A stretch of DNA of 64,000 nt from Schlegelella_A sp965246805 (GCA_965246805.1 CBDFFO010000009.1:372001-436000); one strand, 5' to 3'. Positions 46,079-57,072 are shown, counted from the stretch's first letter. Numbers and translations are program-made. The notes: generated by a model from the sequence alone, not told the origin.

Positions 46079-47062
46079 TCACCAGGCCACGTACACGTCG
46101 CGCTTCTCGACCACGAGCTGCACTGTCCGTCCGACAGGCATCGTGACCAGGGTTTCGACGTGCCCGAACGGCAGCCCCGTGAGGACGGGCGTGCGCGTGG
46201 CCTGGCGGATGCGCTCGACCATGGTCGGCAGCGCGTAGCCCCGGTCGAGGGGAGATTTGCGCCACGCGGTGAATTGTCCCAGCACAATGGCTTTCTGAGC
46301 GTCCAGCACGCCCGCCTGGTGCAACTGCAGCAGGTTGCGCTCGATCCGGTACGGGTGCTCGTTGACGTCTTCCAGGAACAGCACGCCGCCCTTCACTTTC
46401 GGCCAATGCGGCGTGCCGAGGAGCGAGTTGACCATGCAGAGGTTGCCACCCCACAACGTGCCGCGCACGTCCAGGCCGTCGAAGCCGATGCCAGTTCGAA
46501 AGCCGACCGCTTCGAGCTGGTCGCCCATGGCTTCGACGAAGCAGGCCGCGGTGACATCGTCGACGCCGCCGTCGGCGTCGCTGCGTCCGAAATCGTCGGT
46601 GGCCAGCGGACCGGCCCAGGTCACCCCACCGCGGTGGGCGAGCAAGGCGAGTTGAAACGCAGTGAAGTCGCTGTGGCCGACCCATCGGGTGCCGCTGTCG
46701 ACACTGCGCGCGATGCGTTTCCATTCGACGCCGTCGAGCAGGCGCGAGAGGCCGTATCCCCCGCGTGTGGGCATCGAGATGTCGGGCCGCGCGTCAGCTA
46801 CCCGGTGAATCGCGGCCAGACGCGATTCGTCGGTGCCGGCGAATCGTTGCAGGCGGGCGACGGCGTCGACATCCGTCTCGACTGCGAAGCCGAGCCGGCC
46901 GAGGCGAGCCGCCGCGCGCCGCAACAGCGCCGCGCTGCGGAGCGCGCCCGACGGCGAATAGAGCGCAAGGCGCTGCGGCGTCGGGCGCGTCGCGGGCACG
47001 TGAACGCGGTCGTGGTCATGTTCGTGGTCGTGGTCGTGCAGCTGATCGGGGGGTTCGTTCAT
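46079..47062 (-). CDS. ldcA: Muramoyltetrapeptide (LD-) carboxypeptidase, S66 family
   Basis: LD-carboxypeptidase trims the terminal D-Ala from murein tetrapeptides during wall recycling. The 327-residue protein has the RGGYG motif at 100-104, nucleophile Ser131 in GHSDFTAF, and the Glu/His region with LFLEDVNEHPYRIERNL and GLPFGHVETL. Unusually, the first 22 residues are His/Asp-rich (HDHDHEHDHDRVH), an extension I do not associate with the family and which could bind metal. It overlaps tadA by four bases. Confidence 0.9.
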   Translation of the reverse strand: MNEPPDQLHDHDHEHDHDRVHVPATRPTPQRLALYSPSGALRSAALLRRAAARLGRLGFAVETDVDAVARLQRFAGTDESRLAAIHRVADARPDISMPTRGGYGLSRLLDGVEWKRIARSVDSGTRWVGHSDFTAFQLALLAHRGGVTWAGPLATDDFGRSDADGGVDDVTAACFVEAMGDQLEAVGFRTGIGFDGLDVRGTLWGGNLCMVNSLLGTPHWPKVKGGVLFLEDVNEHPYRIERNLLQLHQAGVLDAQKAIVLGQFTAWRKSPLDRGYALPTMVERIRQATRTPVLTGLPFGHVETLVTMPVGRTVQLVVEKRDVYVAW

Positions 47063-47637
47063 GCGGGCGCCGGGTCGTCGAGTTCGGTGGCGTCACCCGC
47101 AGGAATGACCGTGCTCACGCCGGCCAGGTTGTCGTGGACCTCGACGGCCGGGGCTCGGCGCATCCGATAGCGCTCCCGCTTCTCGGCGAAGAACGCACGG
47201 AGCACCTCCCCGCACTCGTCGGCCAGCACCCCACCGACCACCGTCGTGTGATGGTTCAGCAGCGGGTTCGCGAACAGGTCGAGCACCGAGCCTGCCGCAC
47301 CACCCTTCGGGTCGAACGCGCCGAACACCACCCGCTTCACGCGCGCATGAAGGAGCGCCATGGCGCACATCGCGCAAGGCTCGAGGGTCACGATCAGTTC
47401 GCACTCGGGCAAGCGGTAGTTGCCGAGCAGGTGAGCAGCGTGGCGGAGCGCGACGATCTCGGCATGCGCGGTTGGGTCGTGTTCGGTGATCGGCCGGTTG
47501 TAGCCGGTCGCGACGACCTGGCGACCTTGCGGCGTGTCGCGAACGATCACGGCGCCGACCGGCACCTCGCCGACCAGCCACGCGTTTTGCGCCTGGTCGA
47601 TGGCGGTTCGCATCGCGGCTTCATCGCGAAGCGACAT
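47059..47637 (-). CDS. tadA: tRNA-specific adenosine deaminase
   Basis: TadA converts the wobble A34 of tRNA-Arg(ACG) to inosine. The 192-residue protein has the zinc motif HAE at 58-60 and PCAMC at 87-91, plus VPVGAVIV and FGAFDPKGGAAGSV. The C-terminus is about 30 residues longer than in E. coli. ATG 47637 is used; a TTG one codon upstream is possible. It overlaps the preceding small membrane-protein gene (TGATG) and the following ldcA. Confidence 0.94.
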   Translation of the reverse strand: MSLRDEAAMRTAIDQAQNAWLVGEVPVGAVIVRDTPQGRQVVATGYNRPITEHDPTAHAEIVALRHAAHLLGNYRLPECELIVTLEPCAMCAMALLHARVKRVVFGAFDPKGGAAGSVLDLFANPLLNHHTTVVGGVLADECGEVLRAFFAEKRERYRMRRAPAVEVHDNLAGVSTVIPAGDATELDDPAPA

Positions 47638-47948
47638 CAACGGCCCGATGAGTCCGCGGCCTCGTTGCGTTCGGTGCCTCGCTGCATGGCCTTGGCGGCA
47701 CCATCGGCCGCCCGTTTCTGGACTTCCCGAATCTGCTGCCCGTCGCTGAGCGTCGGGTCCATGCCCGCGCCCATCTCGGGCGCGATGCCGAACGTGCGAT
47801 CTGTGCCCGTCAGGCCGGCCGCACTCGCCGCTGCCGCCGTTTGACTGTGGGAAGCGACGCTCGCCGCGCCGCGCAGCTGCGCCTTCGCAATCAAACCCAC
47901 CACGGCCAACACGACCAACAACGACAAAAACCCGAAGATGCCTCTCAT
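47637..47948 (-). CDS. small membrane-anchored protein of unknown function
   Basis: The 103-residue product has one N-terminal hydrophobic helix (IFGFLSLLVVLAVVGLIAKA) and then an Ala/Ser/Gly-rich, polar tail probably in the periplasm, with a charged helix IREVQKRAADGAAKAMQR near the end. I do not recognise the family. It overlaps tadA by one base, so it is likely co-translated with it. Downstream of guaA by 55 bases on the same strand. Confidence 0.75.
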   Translation of the reverse strand: MRGIFGFLSLLVVLAVVGLIAKAQLRGAASVASHSQTAAAASAAGLTGTDRTFGIAPEMGAGMDPTLSDGQQIREVQKRAADGAAKAMQRGTERNEAADSSGR

Positions 47949-48003
47949 GTCCCGCTCCTTCTCTTCGGCCGCCGACCAGAGTGGCCGGCGGACAGGGTGA
48001 ATG

Positions 48004-49587
<1,584 letters not shown>

Positions 49588-49622
49588 GGGCTGTCGTCCG
49601 GGGCCGTGGGTGTCGGAAGCGG

Positions 49623-50945
49623 TCAGGTCGATGCCGTCGTGGCGGCGGGCGCCGAATCCGCTGTCACGGGCCCGTTTTGCTCGCCGCTCGGCGCCGACGC
49701 CACGTCGGTATGTCGAAAATGCACCCACGCGAGGACCAGCGCCGCCAGTTGCAGCACCGCGCAAAAATAGAACGGTGCGCCGATCCGCCAATCGCCCTTC
49801 GGAAGATGCGACACGACGCCGAGCAGCGAGGCCCCGAAGAGTGGCGCCACCACCGCCATCAGGCTGTTGAGCGCACTCACCGCACCCATCGTCTTGCCCT
49901 GGCTCTGCTCGTCGGCGGCGCTCGAGATGATGCTCTGTATCGATGCCGTCACCATGAAGCCGAGCACGTTGAGGCAGGTCACCGCGATCAACATCCAGCC
50001 CGCGGTGGCTGCGCCATACAGCAGGTACGCGAGGCTCGATGACACCAGACCCCAGAGCGCCAGCCGCTGCGGCGCGAACCGCTTCAGCATCCGGCCCATC
50101 AGGAGGCCCTGCACCAGCGCGGAAACCACGCCGACCGCGAACAGCGAGAGGCCGTTCTCGTACGGACCCCAGCCGAACTTGAAGGTCGTGTAGAGCACCC
50201 ACGTCGAATACAGAACGAACTGGGCCAGGCCGCTGCAGGCAATCACCGCGGCCAGCAGGCCGACGCCCTTCAACCGGCCGAGCGCGAGCAGCGACGACAC
50301 CGGGTTCAACGACCTCCACTCGAGCTTGCGGCGCGACGCCACCGGCAACGACTCGGGCAGCACGAAAAAGCCGTAGCCGAGGTTCAGCAGCGCCAGACCA
50401 CCGGCCGCGAGGAACGGCAGATGGACGTTGATCGCACCCAGCAGGCCGCCCATCACGGGGCCGAGGATGAAGCCGATGCCGAACATCGCGCCGAGCAGCC
50501 CGAATCGTTTCGCGCGCTCGGCCGGTGGTGTGATGTCGGCGACGTACGCGTTGGCGATCGATGCGTTCGATTGCATCGCCCCGCTGAAGACGCGGACGAC
50601 GATCAACATCCACAGTGCGGTCGCGAGCGCGGTCACGAAGAAGCTCGCGGCGAGCGCGCAGAAGCCGAGCAGCAGCACCGGGCGCCGACCGAAGCGATCG
50701 GACAGGGCCCCGAGCAACGGCGAGGTCACGAAGTTCGCCACGCTGAACGTGAAGGTCGTGACGCCGAACCAAAAGGTCTGTTCGGCTGGTGACGACGTGA
50801 AGCTGCCGACGATGAGCGGCAGCACCGGAATGATCAGGCCGATCGACACCATGTCGATCAGGACCGTGATCATGATGAACGGCATCGCGGCCTGGCGGCG
50901 ATCTTTCGACGGCGGCACCACGGCAGGGTTGATCGCGCCGCTCAT
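49623..50945 (-). CDS. MFS transporter, TetA (TCR/Tet)-like
   Basis: The 440-residue inner-membrane protein has twelve predicted helices and the MFS motif A, GALSDRFGRRPVLL, between helices 2 and 3. The start DMVSIGLIIPVLPLIVGSF resembles TetA-type drug/H+ antiporters. It is probably a drug or metabolite exporter; substrate is not readable. It lies between guaB (24 bases upstream) and guaA (35 bases downstream), both on the same strand, so it is likely in the purine operon. This position raises the possibility of a purine-related substrate. Confidence 0.88.
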   Translation of the reverse strand: MSGAINPAVVPPSKDRRQAAMPFIMITVLIDMVSIGLIIPVLPLIVGSFTSSPAEQTFWFGVTTFTFSVANFVTSPLLGALSDRFGRRPVLLLGFCALAASFFVTALATALWMLIVVRVFSGAMQSNASIANAYVADITPPAERAKRFGLLGAMFGIGFILGPVMGGLLGAINVHLPFLAAGGLALLNLGYGFFVLPESLPVASRRKLEWRSLNPVSSLLALGRLKGVGLLAAVIACSGLAQFVLYSTWVLYTTFKFGWGPYENGLSLFAVGVVSALVQGLLMGRMLKRFAPQRLALWGLVSSSLAYLLYGAATAGWMLIAVTCLNVLGFMVTASIQSIISSAADEQSQGKTMGAVSALNSLMAVVAPLFGASLLGVVSHLPKGDWRIGAPFYFCAVLQLAALVLAWVHFRHTDVASAPSGEQNGPVTADSAPAATTAST

Positions 50946-50969
50946 GGTGCGCCGCTCATCACGAGCCGT

Positions 50970-52442
50970 TCATTCGGAGCGGTAATTCGGCGCTTCCTTC
51001 GTGATCTGCACATCGTGGACATGGCTTTCGCGAATGCCGGCCGACGTGATCTCGACGAATTCGGCCTTGTCGTGCATGTCGGCGATGCTCGCGCACCCGC
51101 AGTAGTGCATCGACGCCCGCAGGCCCCCGGCCATTTGGAACACGATGGCGACGACCGAGCCCTTGTACGGCACCTGGCCCTCGATGCCCTCGGGCACCAG
51201 CTTCGCGCTGCTGGCCGTGCTCGCTTCGCCGCCTTCCTGGAAGTAACGGTCGGCCGAGCCTTGCTGCATCGCTCCGATCGAGCCCATGCCGCGGTAGCTT
51301 TTGTAGGTGCGCCCCTGATAGAGGATGACCTCGCCCGGCGCCTCTTCGGTGCCGGCGAAGGCGCCGCCCATCATCACCGTGTGCGCGCCGGCGGCGATCG
51401 CTTTGGCTAGATCGCCCGAATAGCGCACGCCGCCGTCGGCAATGATCGGCACGCCGCTGCCGGTGATTGCCTTCGAGACGGCATCGATCGCCATCACCTG
51501 CGGCACGCCAACGCCGGTAACGATGCGCGTGGTGCAGATCGAGCCGGGGCCGATGCCGATTTTCACCGCATCGACGCCCGCTTCGACGAGCGCGAGCGCG
51601 CCCGCGCCGGTCGCGACGTTGCCGCCGATCACGTCGACGCTCGGGTAATGCCGCTTGACCCAACGCACCCGCTCGATCACCCCTTCGCTGTGGCCATGCG
51701 CGGTGTCGACCACAAGCGCATCGACACCGGCGCGAACCAGCAGTTCGATGCGTTCCTCGGTGTTGTCGCCGACGCCGACCGCCGCCCCGACGCGAAGCTT
51801 CCCCTGCGCATCACGCGCCGCATCGGGGAAGCTGGTTTGCTTGGTGATGTCCTTTACCGTCATCAGGCCGCGCAGCTCGAACCCGTCGTTGACGACGATC
51901 ACGCGTTCGAGCTTGTGCGAGTGCATCAGCGCCTTGCCTTCGGCGAGCGACGCGCCCTCGCGCACCGTGATCAGCTTGCTGCGAGGCGTCATGATGTCGC
52001 GCACCGGCGCGTCGAGTCGCTCCTCGAAACGCAGATCGCGGTTGGTGACGATGCCAACCACGAGCTTGCCCTGCAGCACCGGGAAGCCCGAGACCCCGTG
52101 CGCCTTGGAAAGCTCGATCACCTGTCGCACCGACATCTCGGGCGTCACGGTGATGGGATCGCGCAGCACGCCCGATTCGTAGCGCTTGACGCGCGCCACT
52201 TCGGCTGCCTGCTGCTTGGGCAGCATGTTCTTGTGGACGATGCCGATGCCGCCTTCCTGCGCGAGCGCGATCGCGAGTCGCGCTTCGGTGACGGTGTCCA
52301 TCGCGGCCGACACGAGCGGCAGGTTCAGCCTAATGTTTCGCGTGAGGGCGGTCGCAAGGCTGGTGTCGCGCGGCAGGACGCGGGAGAAGGCGGGGACCAG
52401 CAGCACATCGTCGAAGGTCAACGCTTTGCCAAGGAGGCGCAT
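50970..52442 (-). CDS. guaB: IMP dehydrogenase
   Basis: GuaB oxidises IMP to XMP, the first committed step to GMP. The 490-residue protein has TFDDVLLVPAFS, tandem CBS domains at about 95-205 (VRDIMTPRSKLITV), and the catalytic Cys in GIGPGSICTTRIVTGVG. The flap GRTYKSYRGMGSIGAM follows. ATG 52442 begins the conserved MRLLGKALTFDD with GGAG-like GCCTCCTT complement just upstream. First gene of guaB-MFS-guaA, divergent from the DUF4124 gene. Confidence 0.97.
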   Translation of the reverse strand: MRLLGKALTFDDVLLVPAFSRVLPRDTSLATALTRNIRLNLPLVSAAMDTVTEARLAIALAQEGGIGIVHKNMLPKQQAAEVARVKRYESGVLRDPITVTPEMSVRQVIELSKAHGVSGFPVLQGKLVVGIVTNRDLRFEERLDAPVRDIMTPRSKLITVREGASLAEGKALMHSHKLERVIVVNDGFELRGLMTVKDITKQTSFPDAARDAQGKLRVGAAVGVGDNTEERIELLVRAGVDALVVDTAHGHSEGVIERVRWVKRHYPSVDVIGGNVATGAGALALVEAGVDAVKIGIGPGSICTTRIVTGVGVPQVMAIDAVSKAITGSGVPIIADGGVRYSGDLAKAIAAGAHTVMMGGAFAGTEEAPGEVILYQGRTYKSYRGMGSIGAMQQGSADRYFQEGGEASTASSAKLVPEGIEGQVPYKGSVVAIVFQMAGGLRASMHYCGCASIADMHDKAEFVEITSAGIRESHVHDVQITKEAPNYRSE

Positions 52443-52574
52443 CAGAAAGGCTCCAGACGCAAAAGCAAAGTATACGGAACGGCACACAAAATACCGCTTT
52501 GCAACGCTGTCGCGAAGGCTGCGCCCTACCCCGCCGCTACACTTTGCGAACCTCATTTCAGACCTTGCGAAGCC

Positions 52575-53081
52575 ATGACGAAGCGATTTAGGGTGATGTT
52601 CGCCGGCGTGCTCGCGCTGATGCTCGCGCTGCCCGCAGCGGCGCAATGGAAATGGAAGGACGCCCGGGGCCAGACGCAGTACAGCGATCTGCCGCCGCCC
52701 CCGGGCACGCCCGATGCCGCGATCCTCGCCCGGCCGTCGACGACTCAGCGCGTGTCGGCGCCGCCGCTGGCCGCTGCATCGGCTGCGTCGGCGGCGGCGA
52801 GTGCCAACGCGTTGACGCCGAAGGCCGTCGATTCCGAGCTCGAAGCGAAAAAGAAGAAAACCGAGCAGGACGCCAAGGACAAGGCGAAGGCCGAGGACGC
52901 CAAGGTCGCTGCCGCGAAGGCCGACAACTGCGAACGTGCGAAGAGCGCGATGCGCGCCATCAACGTCGGCCAGCGACTGTCGCGCACCAATGCCGCCGGC
53001 GAGCGCGAGTACCTCGACGACGCGGCGCGCGCTGCCGAGGTTAAGCACACGCAATCGGTGATCGCAGCGGACTGCAAGTAA
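52575..53081 (+). CDS. Exported DUF4124 domain protein
   Basis: The 168-residue product has a signal peptide (residues 1-23, ending PAAAQ) and then the short DUF4124 segment WKWKDARGQTQYSDLPPPPGTP. A Lys/Glu/Ala-rich, probably coiled-coil stretch (about 95-125) and a Cys-containing C-terminus follow. The function of DUF4124 is unknown. It is divergent from guaB and convergent with rnfH, 26 bases from its stop. Confidence 0.9.
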   Translation: MTKRFRVMFAGVLALMLALPAAAQWKWKDARGQTQYSDLPPPPGTPDAAILARPSTTQRVSAPPLAAASAASAAASANALTPKAVDSELEAKKKKTEQDAKDKAKAEDAKVAAAKADNCERAKSAMRAINVGQRLSRTNAAGEREYLDDAARAAEVKHTQSVIAADCK

Positions 53082-53107
53082 CGGCGAAGCCAGCGCGAAC
53101 GCCCGAT

Positions 53108-53413
53108 TTAGCGCGGCGCGTCGTCCTTGCGAATCCTAAGCACGTTTCGGTAACGCAGCCGACGCGCGTCCTTTGGGTCGACTAGAAGCGGTCGGTACAC
53201 CTCGACCCGATCGCCCGCCGCCAGCGCATGCGACGGATCGCAGCGCCGGCCCCACACCCCCACCGAGAGTTGCAGGATGTCGGCGTCCTGGTGGCGTTCG
53301 GCGAGGCCGCTCGCACCGATGGCATCGGCCACGGTGGCGCCATCGGCGAGCTCCACGAAGGATTCGTCGACTTCGCCGGCACGCGGGCTGTAGACCACTC
53401 CGATGCGCATCAT
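53108..53413 (-). CDS. rnfH: RnfH family protein
   Basis: The 101-residue beta-grasp protein matches RnfH/UPF0125 (RIGVVYSPRAGEVDESFVEL, LSVGVWGRRCDPSHALAAGDRVEVYRPLLVDPKDAR). The family role is unclear despite its name. It overlaps ratA (ATGA) and lies next to smpB, the standard ratA-rnfH/smpB neighbourhood of Proteobacteria. Confidence 0.94.
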   Translation of the reverse strand: MMRIGVVYSPRAGEVDESFVELADGATVADAIGASGLAERHQDADILQLSVGVWGRRCDPSHALAAGDRVEVYRPLLVDPKDARRLRYRNVLRIRKDDAPR

Positions 53414-53865
53414 CGCGTCCCGTACACTGCCTCGGCCCGCTTCACGAACGAGTCGACGAAGGTGTTGGCGATGCGATCGAAGACCGGGCTGATCAAGGCG
53501 TCGAGCATGCCATTCGCAAATTCGTAGCGCAGCTCAAAATCGATCTTGCAGGCGGCCGCGGACTCGCCGGCGGGCACGCGCAAGGGCTTGAAGGCCCAAG
53601 TCCCTTGCAAGGTCGAAAACGGTCCGTCGACCAGGCTGATATGGACCGACTCATCGGCCACCTGCACATTGCGCGTCGTGAACGACTGCCGCACGCCGCC
53701 AAACGAGAGATGGAGCCGCGCGGTCGGGCCGTCGGCATCGACCGCCAGGATCTCCGCCCGTTCGCACCAGGGGAGAAACGACGGATACGCGTCGATCGCC
53801 GTCACCACGGCATACATCTCATGCGGGGTGTACCAGAGCAGAACCGATTTTTTGACGTGCTTCAT
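53410..53865 (-). CDS. ratA: RatA-type START-domain protein
   Basis: RatA belongs to the ubiquinone-binding/START family (COQ10-like). In E. coli it was described as the toxin of a putative ratAB module that blocks ribosome association. The 151-residue protein reads KHVKKSVLLWYTPHEMYAVV, YPSFLPWCERAE, FELRYEFANGMLDALISPVFDRIANTFVDSF. ATG 53865 fits the family start; an upstream extension does not. It is divergent from smpB across 65 bases. Confidence 0.94.
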   Translation of the reverse strand: MKHVKKSVLLWYTPHEMYAVVTAIDAYPSFLPWCERAEILAVDADGPTARLHLSFGGVRQSFTTRNVQVADESVHISLVDGPFSTLQGTWAFKPLRVPAGESAAACKIDFELRYEFANGMLDALISPVFDRIANTFVDSFVKRAEAVYGTR

Positions 53866-53930
53866 ACAATGACGAAATTGTAGAAGTGCCGTTGCATCGC
53901 GCCGCGCGCCCACTCGAAGACCCGATCCAG

Positions 53931-54395
53931 ATGACGATTGCCGAGAACCGCCGCGCCAACTTCGACTACCACATCGAAGAGCGTCACGAAGCCGGCATGG
54001 TGCTGCAGGGCTGGGAGATCAAGGCCGTGCGCGCCGGCCAGGTTCAGCTCACCGACGGCTACGTGGTAATCCGCGATGGCGAGCTCTATCTGATCGGGTG
54101 CCGCATCAATGCGCTGCGAAGCGCCTCGACACACGTGAGCCCAGAGGCCGACCGCACCAAGAAGCTCCTGATGCACAAGGAAGAGATCCGCCGCCTGATC
54201 GGCAAGGTTGAGCAGAAAGGCTTCACGCTGGTGCCGCTCAACCTCCATTACAAGGGTGGCCGCGTGAAGGCGGAGATCGCGCTGGCCAAGGGCAAGGCGG
54301 AACACGACAAGCGCAACACCGAAAAGAAGCGCGACTGGGACCGCGAGAAGGCGCAACTGATGCGCCACAAGGTCTCGGGCAAGGCACGCGCTTAG
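53931..54395 (+). CDS. smpB: SsrA-binding protein SmpB
   Basis: SmpB partners tmRNA to rescue stalled ribosomes. The 154-residue protein has ENRRANFDYHIEERHEAGMVLQGWEIKAVRAG (described by its first and last parts), VPLNLHYKGGRVKAEIALAKGK and the basic C-terminal tail. ATG 53931 is used, where the conserved TIAENRRA begins. The ssrA gene itself is not in the window. Its TAG stop overlaps the TAA stop of the opposite-strand cystathionine beta-lyase gene. Confidence 0.97.
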   Translation: MTIAENRRANFDYHIEERHEAGMVLQGWEIKAVRAGQVQLTDGYVVIRDGELYLIGCRINALRSASTHVSPEADRTKKLLMHKEEIRRLIGKVEQKGFTLVPLNLHYKGGRVKAEIALAKGKAEHDKRNTEKKRDWDREKAQLMRHKVSGKARA

Positions 54396-55642
54396 CCGCT
54401 TGAACGCGCCCGTTCGCGCTCTGCAAATGAAGCCGGTGCGAGCGTCCGCGCGAGCGCCTGTTCGCAATCGGCGATCAAGTCGTCGACGTTTTCCAGCCCG
54501 AGCGAGAAGCGCAGCAAGGTGCCGCGCCATGCCGGCTGAGTGCGCATCGTGCGCAGGTCGTAAGGAACGACAAGGCTGACCGGACCGGCCCACGAGAAGC
54601 CGATTCGAAAGAGCTGCAGGGCCTCGATGAAGGCGTCGATCCGGTCGGTGCCGAAACGCTCGTCCAGGACGATCGAGAACAGGCCGGCGGCGTGGCTGCA
54701 GGTGCGACGCCAGTGGGCGTGTCCAGGGCACGACTCGAAGGCCGGGTGCAGCAGCTGCGTCACCTCGGGTCGACCCGCCCACCACGCGGCGAGCGCCCGG
54801 CCCGCCGCATCTTGCGCGGCGTAACGAACGACCAGCGACGGCAGCGCGCGCAACACGGTCTCGACATCGCCGCCGCTCACGCCCCAGCCGAAGCGCATGT
54901 GCGACATCTTCAGTCGCTGATGGAGGACTTCGTCGCGCGTGGTGACGGAGCCCATCAACAGATCTCCGCTTCCCGCCACGTATTTCGTCAGCGCCTGCAC
55001 CGAGATGTCGACGCCGACCACCGCGCCCGCCAATGTCGTGAGTCGAAACGGATCGAAAGCGACGCCGGCGCCCCAGGTGTTGTCGAGCGCCGTCGTCACG
55101 CCACGGGCTCGCGCCGTCTCGATCAGCGCGGCCAGGTCGGGAAATTCCATCGTCACCGAACCAGGAGCCTCGACCCACACGAGCCGGGTCGCGGGCGTGA
55201 TCGCCGCCGCGAGCGACGCCGGATCCATCGGGTCGTAGGCGCAATGCGTGATGCCCCAGCCGGCCAACTCCGCGCGCGCCAGCTCTTTGCTGGGGCCGTA
55301 GGCGTTGTCGGGGATCAGCACCTCGTCGCCGCGCTTCAGCAACGCGACATCGACCATCGAGATCGCGGCCAGGCCACTCGGCACCAGCAGCGTCTGCAAG
55401 CCGCCCTCCAGCGTCGAGAGCCGCTCTTCGAGCGTGAAGGTCGTCGGCGTGCCGTGCAGACCGTAGGTGTAGCCGGTTTTCTCTCTCCAGCTGCGCGCGC
55501 GCATCACCGCGGGCGTCTTGAAGAAGACCGTCGAGGCCTTGTAGGTCGGCGGCTGCATACTGCCGAACCCCGCCGGCGGTTCGTACGGGTGGGCGATCAG
55601 CGCGGTGCTGAGCGCGAACTTGTTTTTCGGTGTCGATGTCAC
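54392..55642 (-). CDS. metC: Cystathionine beta-lyase
   Basis: MetC cleaves cystathionine to homocysteine, pyruvate and ammonia in methionine synthesis. The 416-residue PLP enzyme has YTYGLHGTPTTFTLEERL, LVPSGLAAISM, TALDNTWGAGV and the PLP Lys in VQALTKYVAGSGDLLMG. The wording favours cystathionine beta-lyase over gamma-synthase, though this family is easily confused. Start GTG 55642 overlaps the rimO stop (GTGA). Its stop overlaps that of smpB on the other strand. Confidence 0.9.
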   Translation of the reverse strand: MTSTPKNKFALSTALIAHPYEPPAGFGSMQPPTYKASTVFFKTPAVMRARSWREKTGYTYGLHGTPTTFTLEERLSTLEGGLQTLLVPSGLAAISMVDVALLKRGDEVLIPDNAYGPSKELARAELAGWGITHCAYDPMDPASLAAAITPATRLVWVEAPGSVTMEFPDLAALIETARARGVTTALDNTWGAGVAFDPFRLTTLAGAVVGVDISVQALTKYVAGSGDLLMGSVTTRDEVLHQRLKMSHMRFGWGVSGGDVETVLRALPSLVVRYAAQDAAGRALAAWWAGRPEVTQLLHPAFESCPGHAHWRRTCSHAAGLFSIVLDERFGTDRIDAFIEALQLFRIGFSWAGPVSLVVPYDLRTMRTQPAWRGTLLRFSLGLENVDDLIADCEQALARTLAPASFAERERARSSG

Positions 55643-57072
55643 AGCGGCATTCCGATGAGGTCGTGGCCTTCGGTCCCGACGATGCGCGCGCGCGTGAACT
55701 CGCCCACCTTCAAGGTCTTGGAGGCCTTCTCGGGCGCCAGCAGGCGCACGTGGCCGTCGATCTCGGGCGCATCGGCGTAGGTGCGGCCGACGCCGCCCTT
55801 GCGGCCGAGCGCGGGCGCCGTATCGATGAGCACCTGCATCGTCGCACCGACCCGGCGTTGCAGCTTGGCCGCAGACACGCTTTCGGCCATGGCCATGAAA
55901 CGCGCACGACGCGACTCGCGCGCTTCCTTCGGCAGCATGCCGGGGATGTCGTTGGCTGCCGCGCCCTGGACCGGCGAATAGGCGAAGCAACCCGCGCGAT
56001 CGATCTGCGCTTCGCGAACGAAGTCGAGCAGATGTTCGAACTCGGCCTCGGTCTCGCCCGGGAAACCGGCGATGAAGGTGCTGCGGATGACGAGTTCGGG
56101 GCAGATCTCGCGCCAGCGCTGAAGGCGCTCGAGGTTGCGCTCGCCGCTGGCCGGCCGCTTCATGCGCTTGAGCACGTCGGGGTGCGAGTGCTGGAACGGC
56201 ACGTCGAGATAGGGCAGTACCGCGCCGCTTGCCATCAGAGGCAACACCGCGTCGACGTGAGGATAAGGATAGACGTAGTGCAGACGCACCCAGGCGCCGT
56301 GAAGCGCGGCGATCTCGGCGAGCTTCTCGCAGAGGTCGAGCATCTTGGTGCGCACTGGGCGACCGTCCCAGAAGCCGGTGCGGTACGCCACGTCCACGCC
56401 ATACGCGCTCGTGTCCTGGCTGATCACGAGCAGCTCCTTCACGCCCGATTCGAACAGCCGCTCCGCCTCGCCGAGCACATCGCCGACCGGCCGCGAGACC
56501 AGGTCGCCGCGCATGCTCGGGATGATGCAAAAGGTGCAGCGGTGGTTGCAGCCTTCGCTGATCTTCAGGTAAGCATAGTGGCGTGGCGTGAGCTTCACGC
56601 CGATGCCGAGGTCGATGGAACTGGCAAGGGAACGTGCCGGCATCAAATCGACGAACGGGTCGTACACGATGGGCATGTGAAGGTGTACCGCGTCCATCAC
56701 CTCGTCGGTCGCGTGCGGGCCGGTCACCGCGAGCACGCTCGGGTGCATCTGGCGGACCAGGTTGCCGCCGGCATCGCCCGCCTTCGCGCCGAGGCAGCCG
56801 GTGACGATGACCTTGCCGTTCACCGCCAGCGCTTCGCCGATCGTGTCGAGGCTCTCGGCCACCGCGTCGTCGATGAAGCCGCAGGTGTTGACGATGACGA
56901 GATCGGCGCCTTCGAAGGTCTTCGACGTGGCGTAGCCCTCGCTGCGCAGGCGCGTGAGGATGAGCTCGGAATCGGTGAGCGCCTTCGGGCAGCCGAGCGA
57001 CACGAAGCCGATCTTCGGTGCCGGATCGCGGGCGACGCGGATCTCGACGGGCGGCGTGGCTTCTTCAATCAT
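55639..57072 (-). CDS. rimO: Ribosomal protein S12 methylthiotransferase RimO
   Basis: RimO methylthiolates Asp88 of ribosomal protein S12 using two iron-sulfur clusters. The 477-residue protein has the UPF0004 domain Cys residues (SLGCPKALTDSE, NTCGFIDDA, TGCLGAKAG), the radical-SAM motif EGCNHRCTFCIIPSMRG and a C-terminal TRAM domain ending ARIVGTEGHDLIGMPL. The S12-specific wording distinguishes it from MiaB. It lies between phaR and metC on the minus strand. Confidence 0.96.
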   Translation of the reverse strand: MIEEATPPVEIRVARDPAPKIGFVSLGCPKALTDSELILTRLRSEGYATSKTFEGADLVIVNTCGFIDDAVAESLDTIGEALAVNGKVIVTGCLGAKAGDAGGNLVRQMHPSVLAVTGPHATDEVMDAVHLHMPIVYDPFVDLMPARSLASSIDLGIGVKLTPRHYAYLKISEGCNHRCTFCIIPSMRGDLVSRPVGDVLGEAERLFESGVKELLVISQDTSAYGVDVAYRTGFWDGRPVRTKMLDLCEKLAEIAALHGAWVRLHYVYPYPHVDAVLPLMASGAVLPYLDVPFQHSHPDVLKRMKRPASGERNLERLQRWREICPELVIRSTFIAGFPGETEAEFEHLLDFVREAQIDRAGCFAYSPVQGAAANDIPGMLPKEARESRRARFMAMAESVSAAKLQRRVGATMQVLIDTAPALGRKGGVGRTYADAPEIDGHVRLLAPEKASKTLKVGEFTRARIVGTEGHDLIGMPL

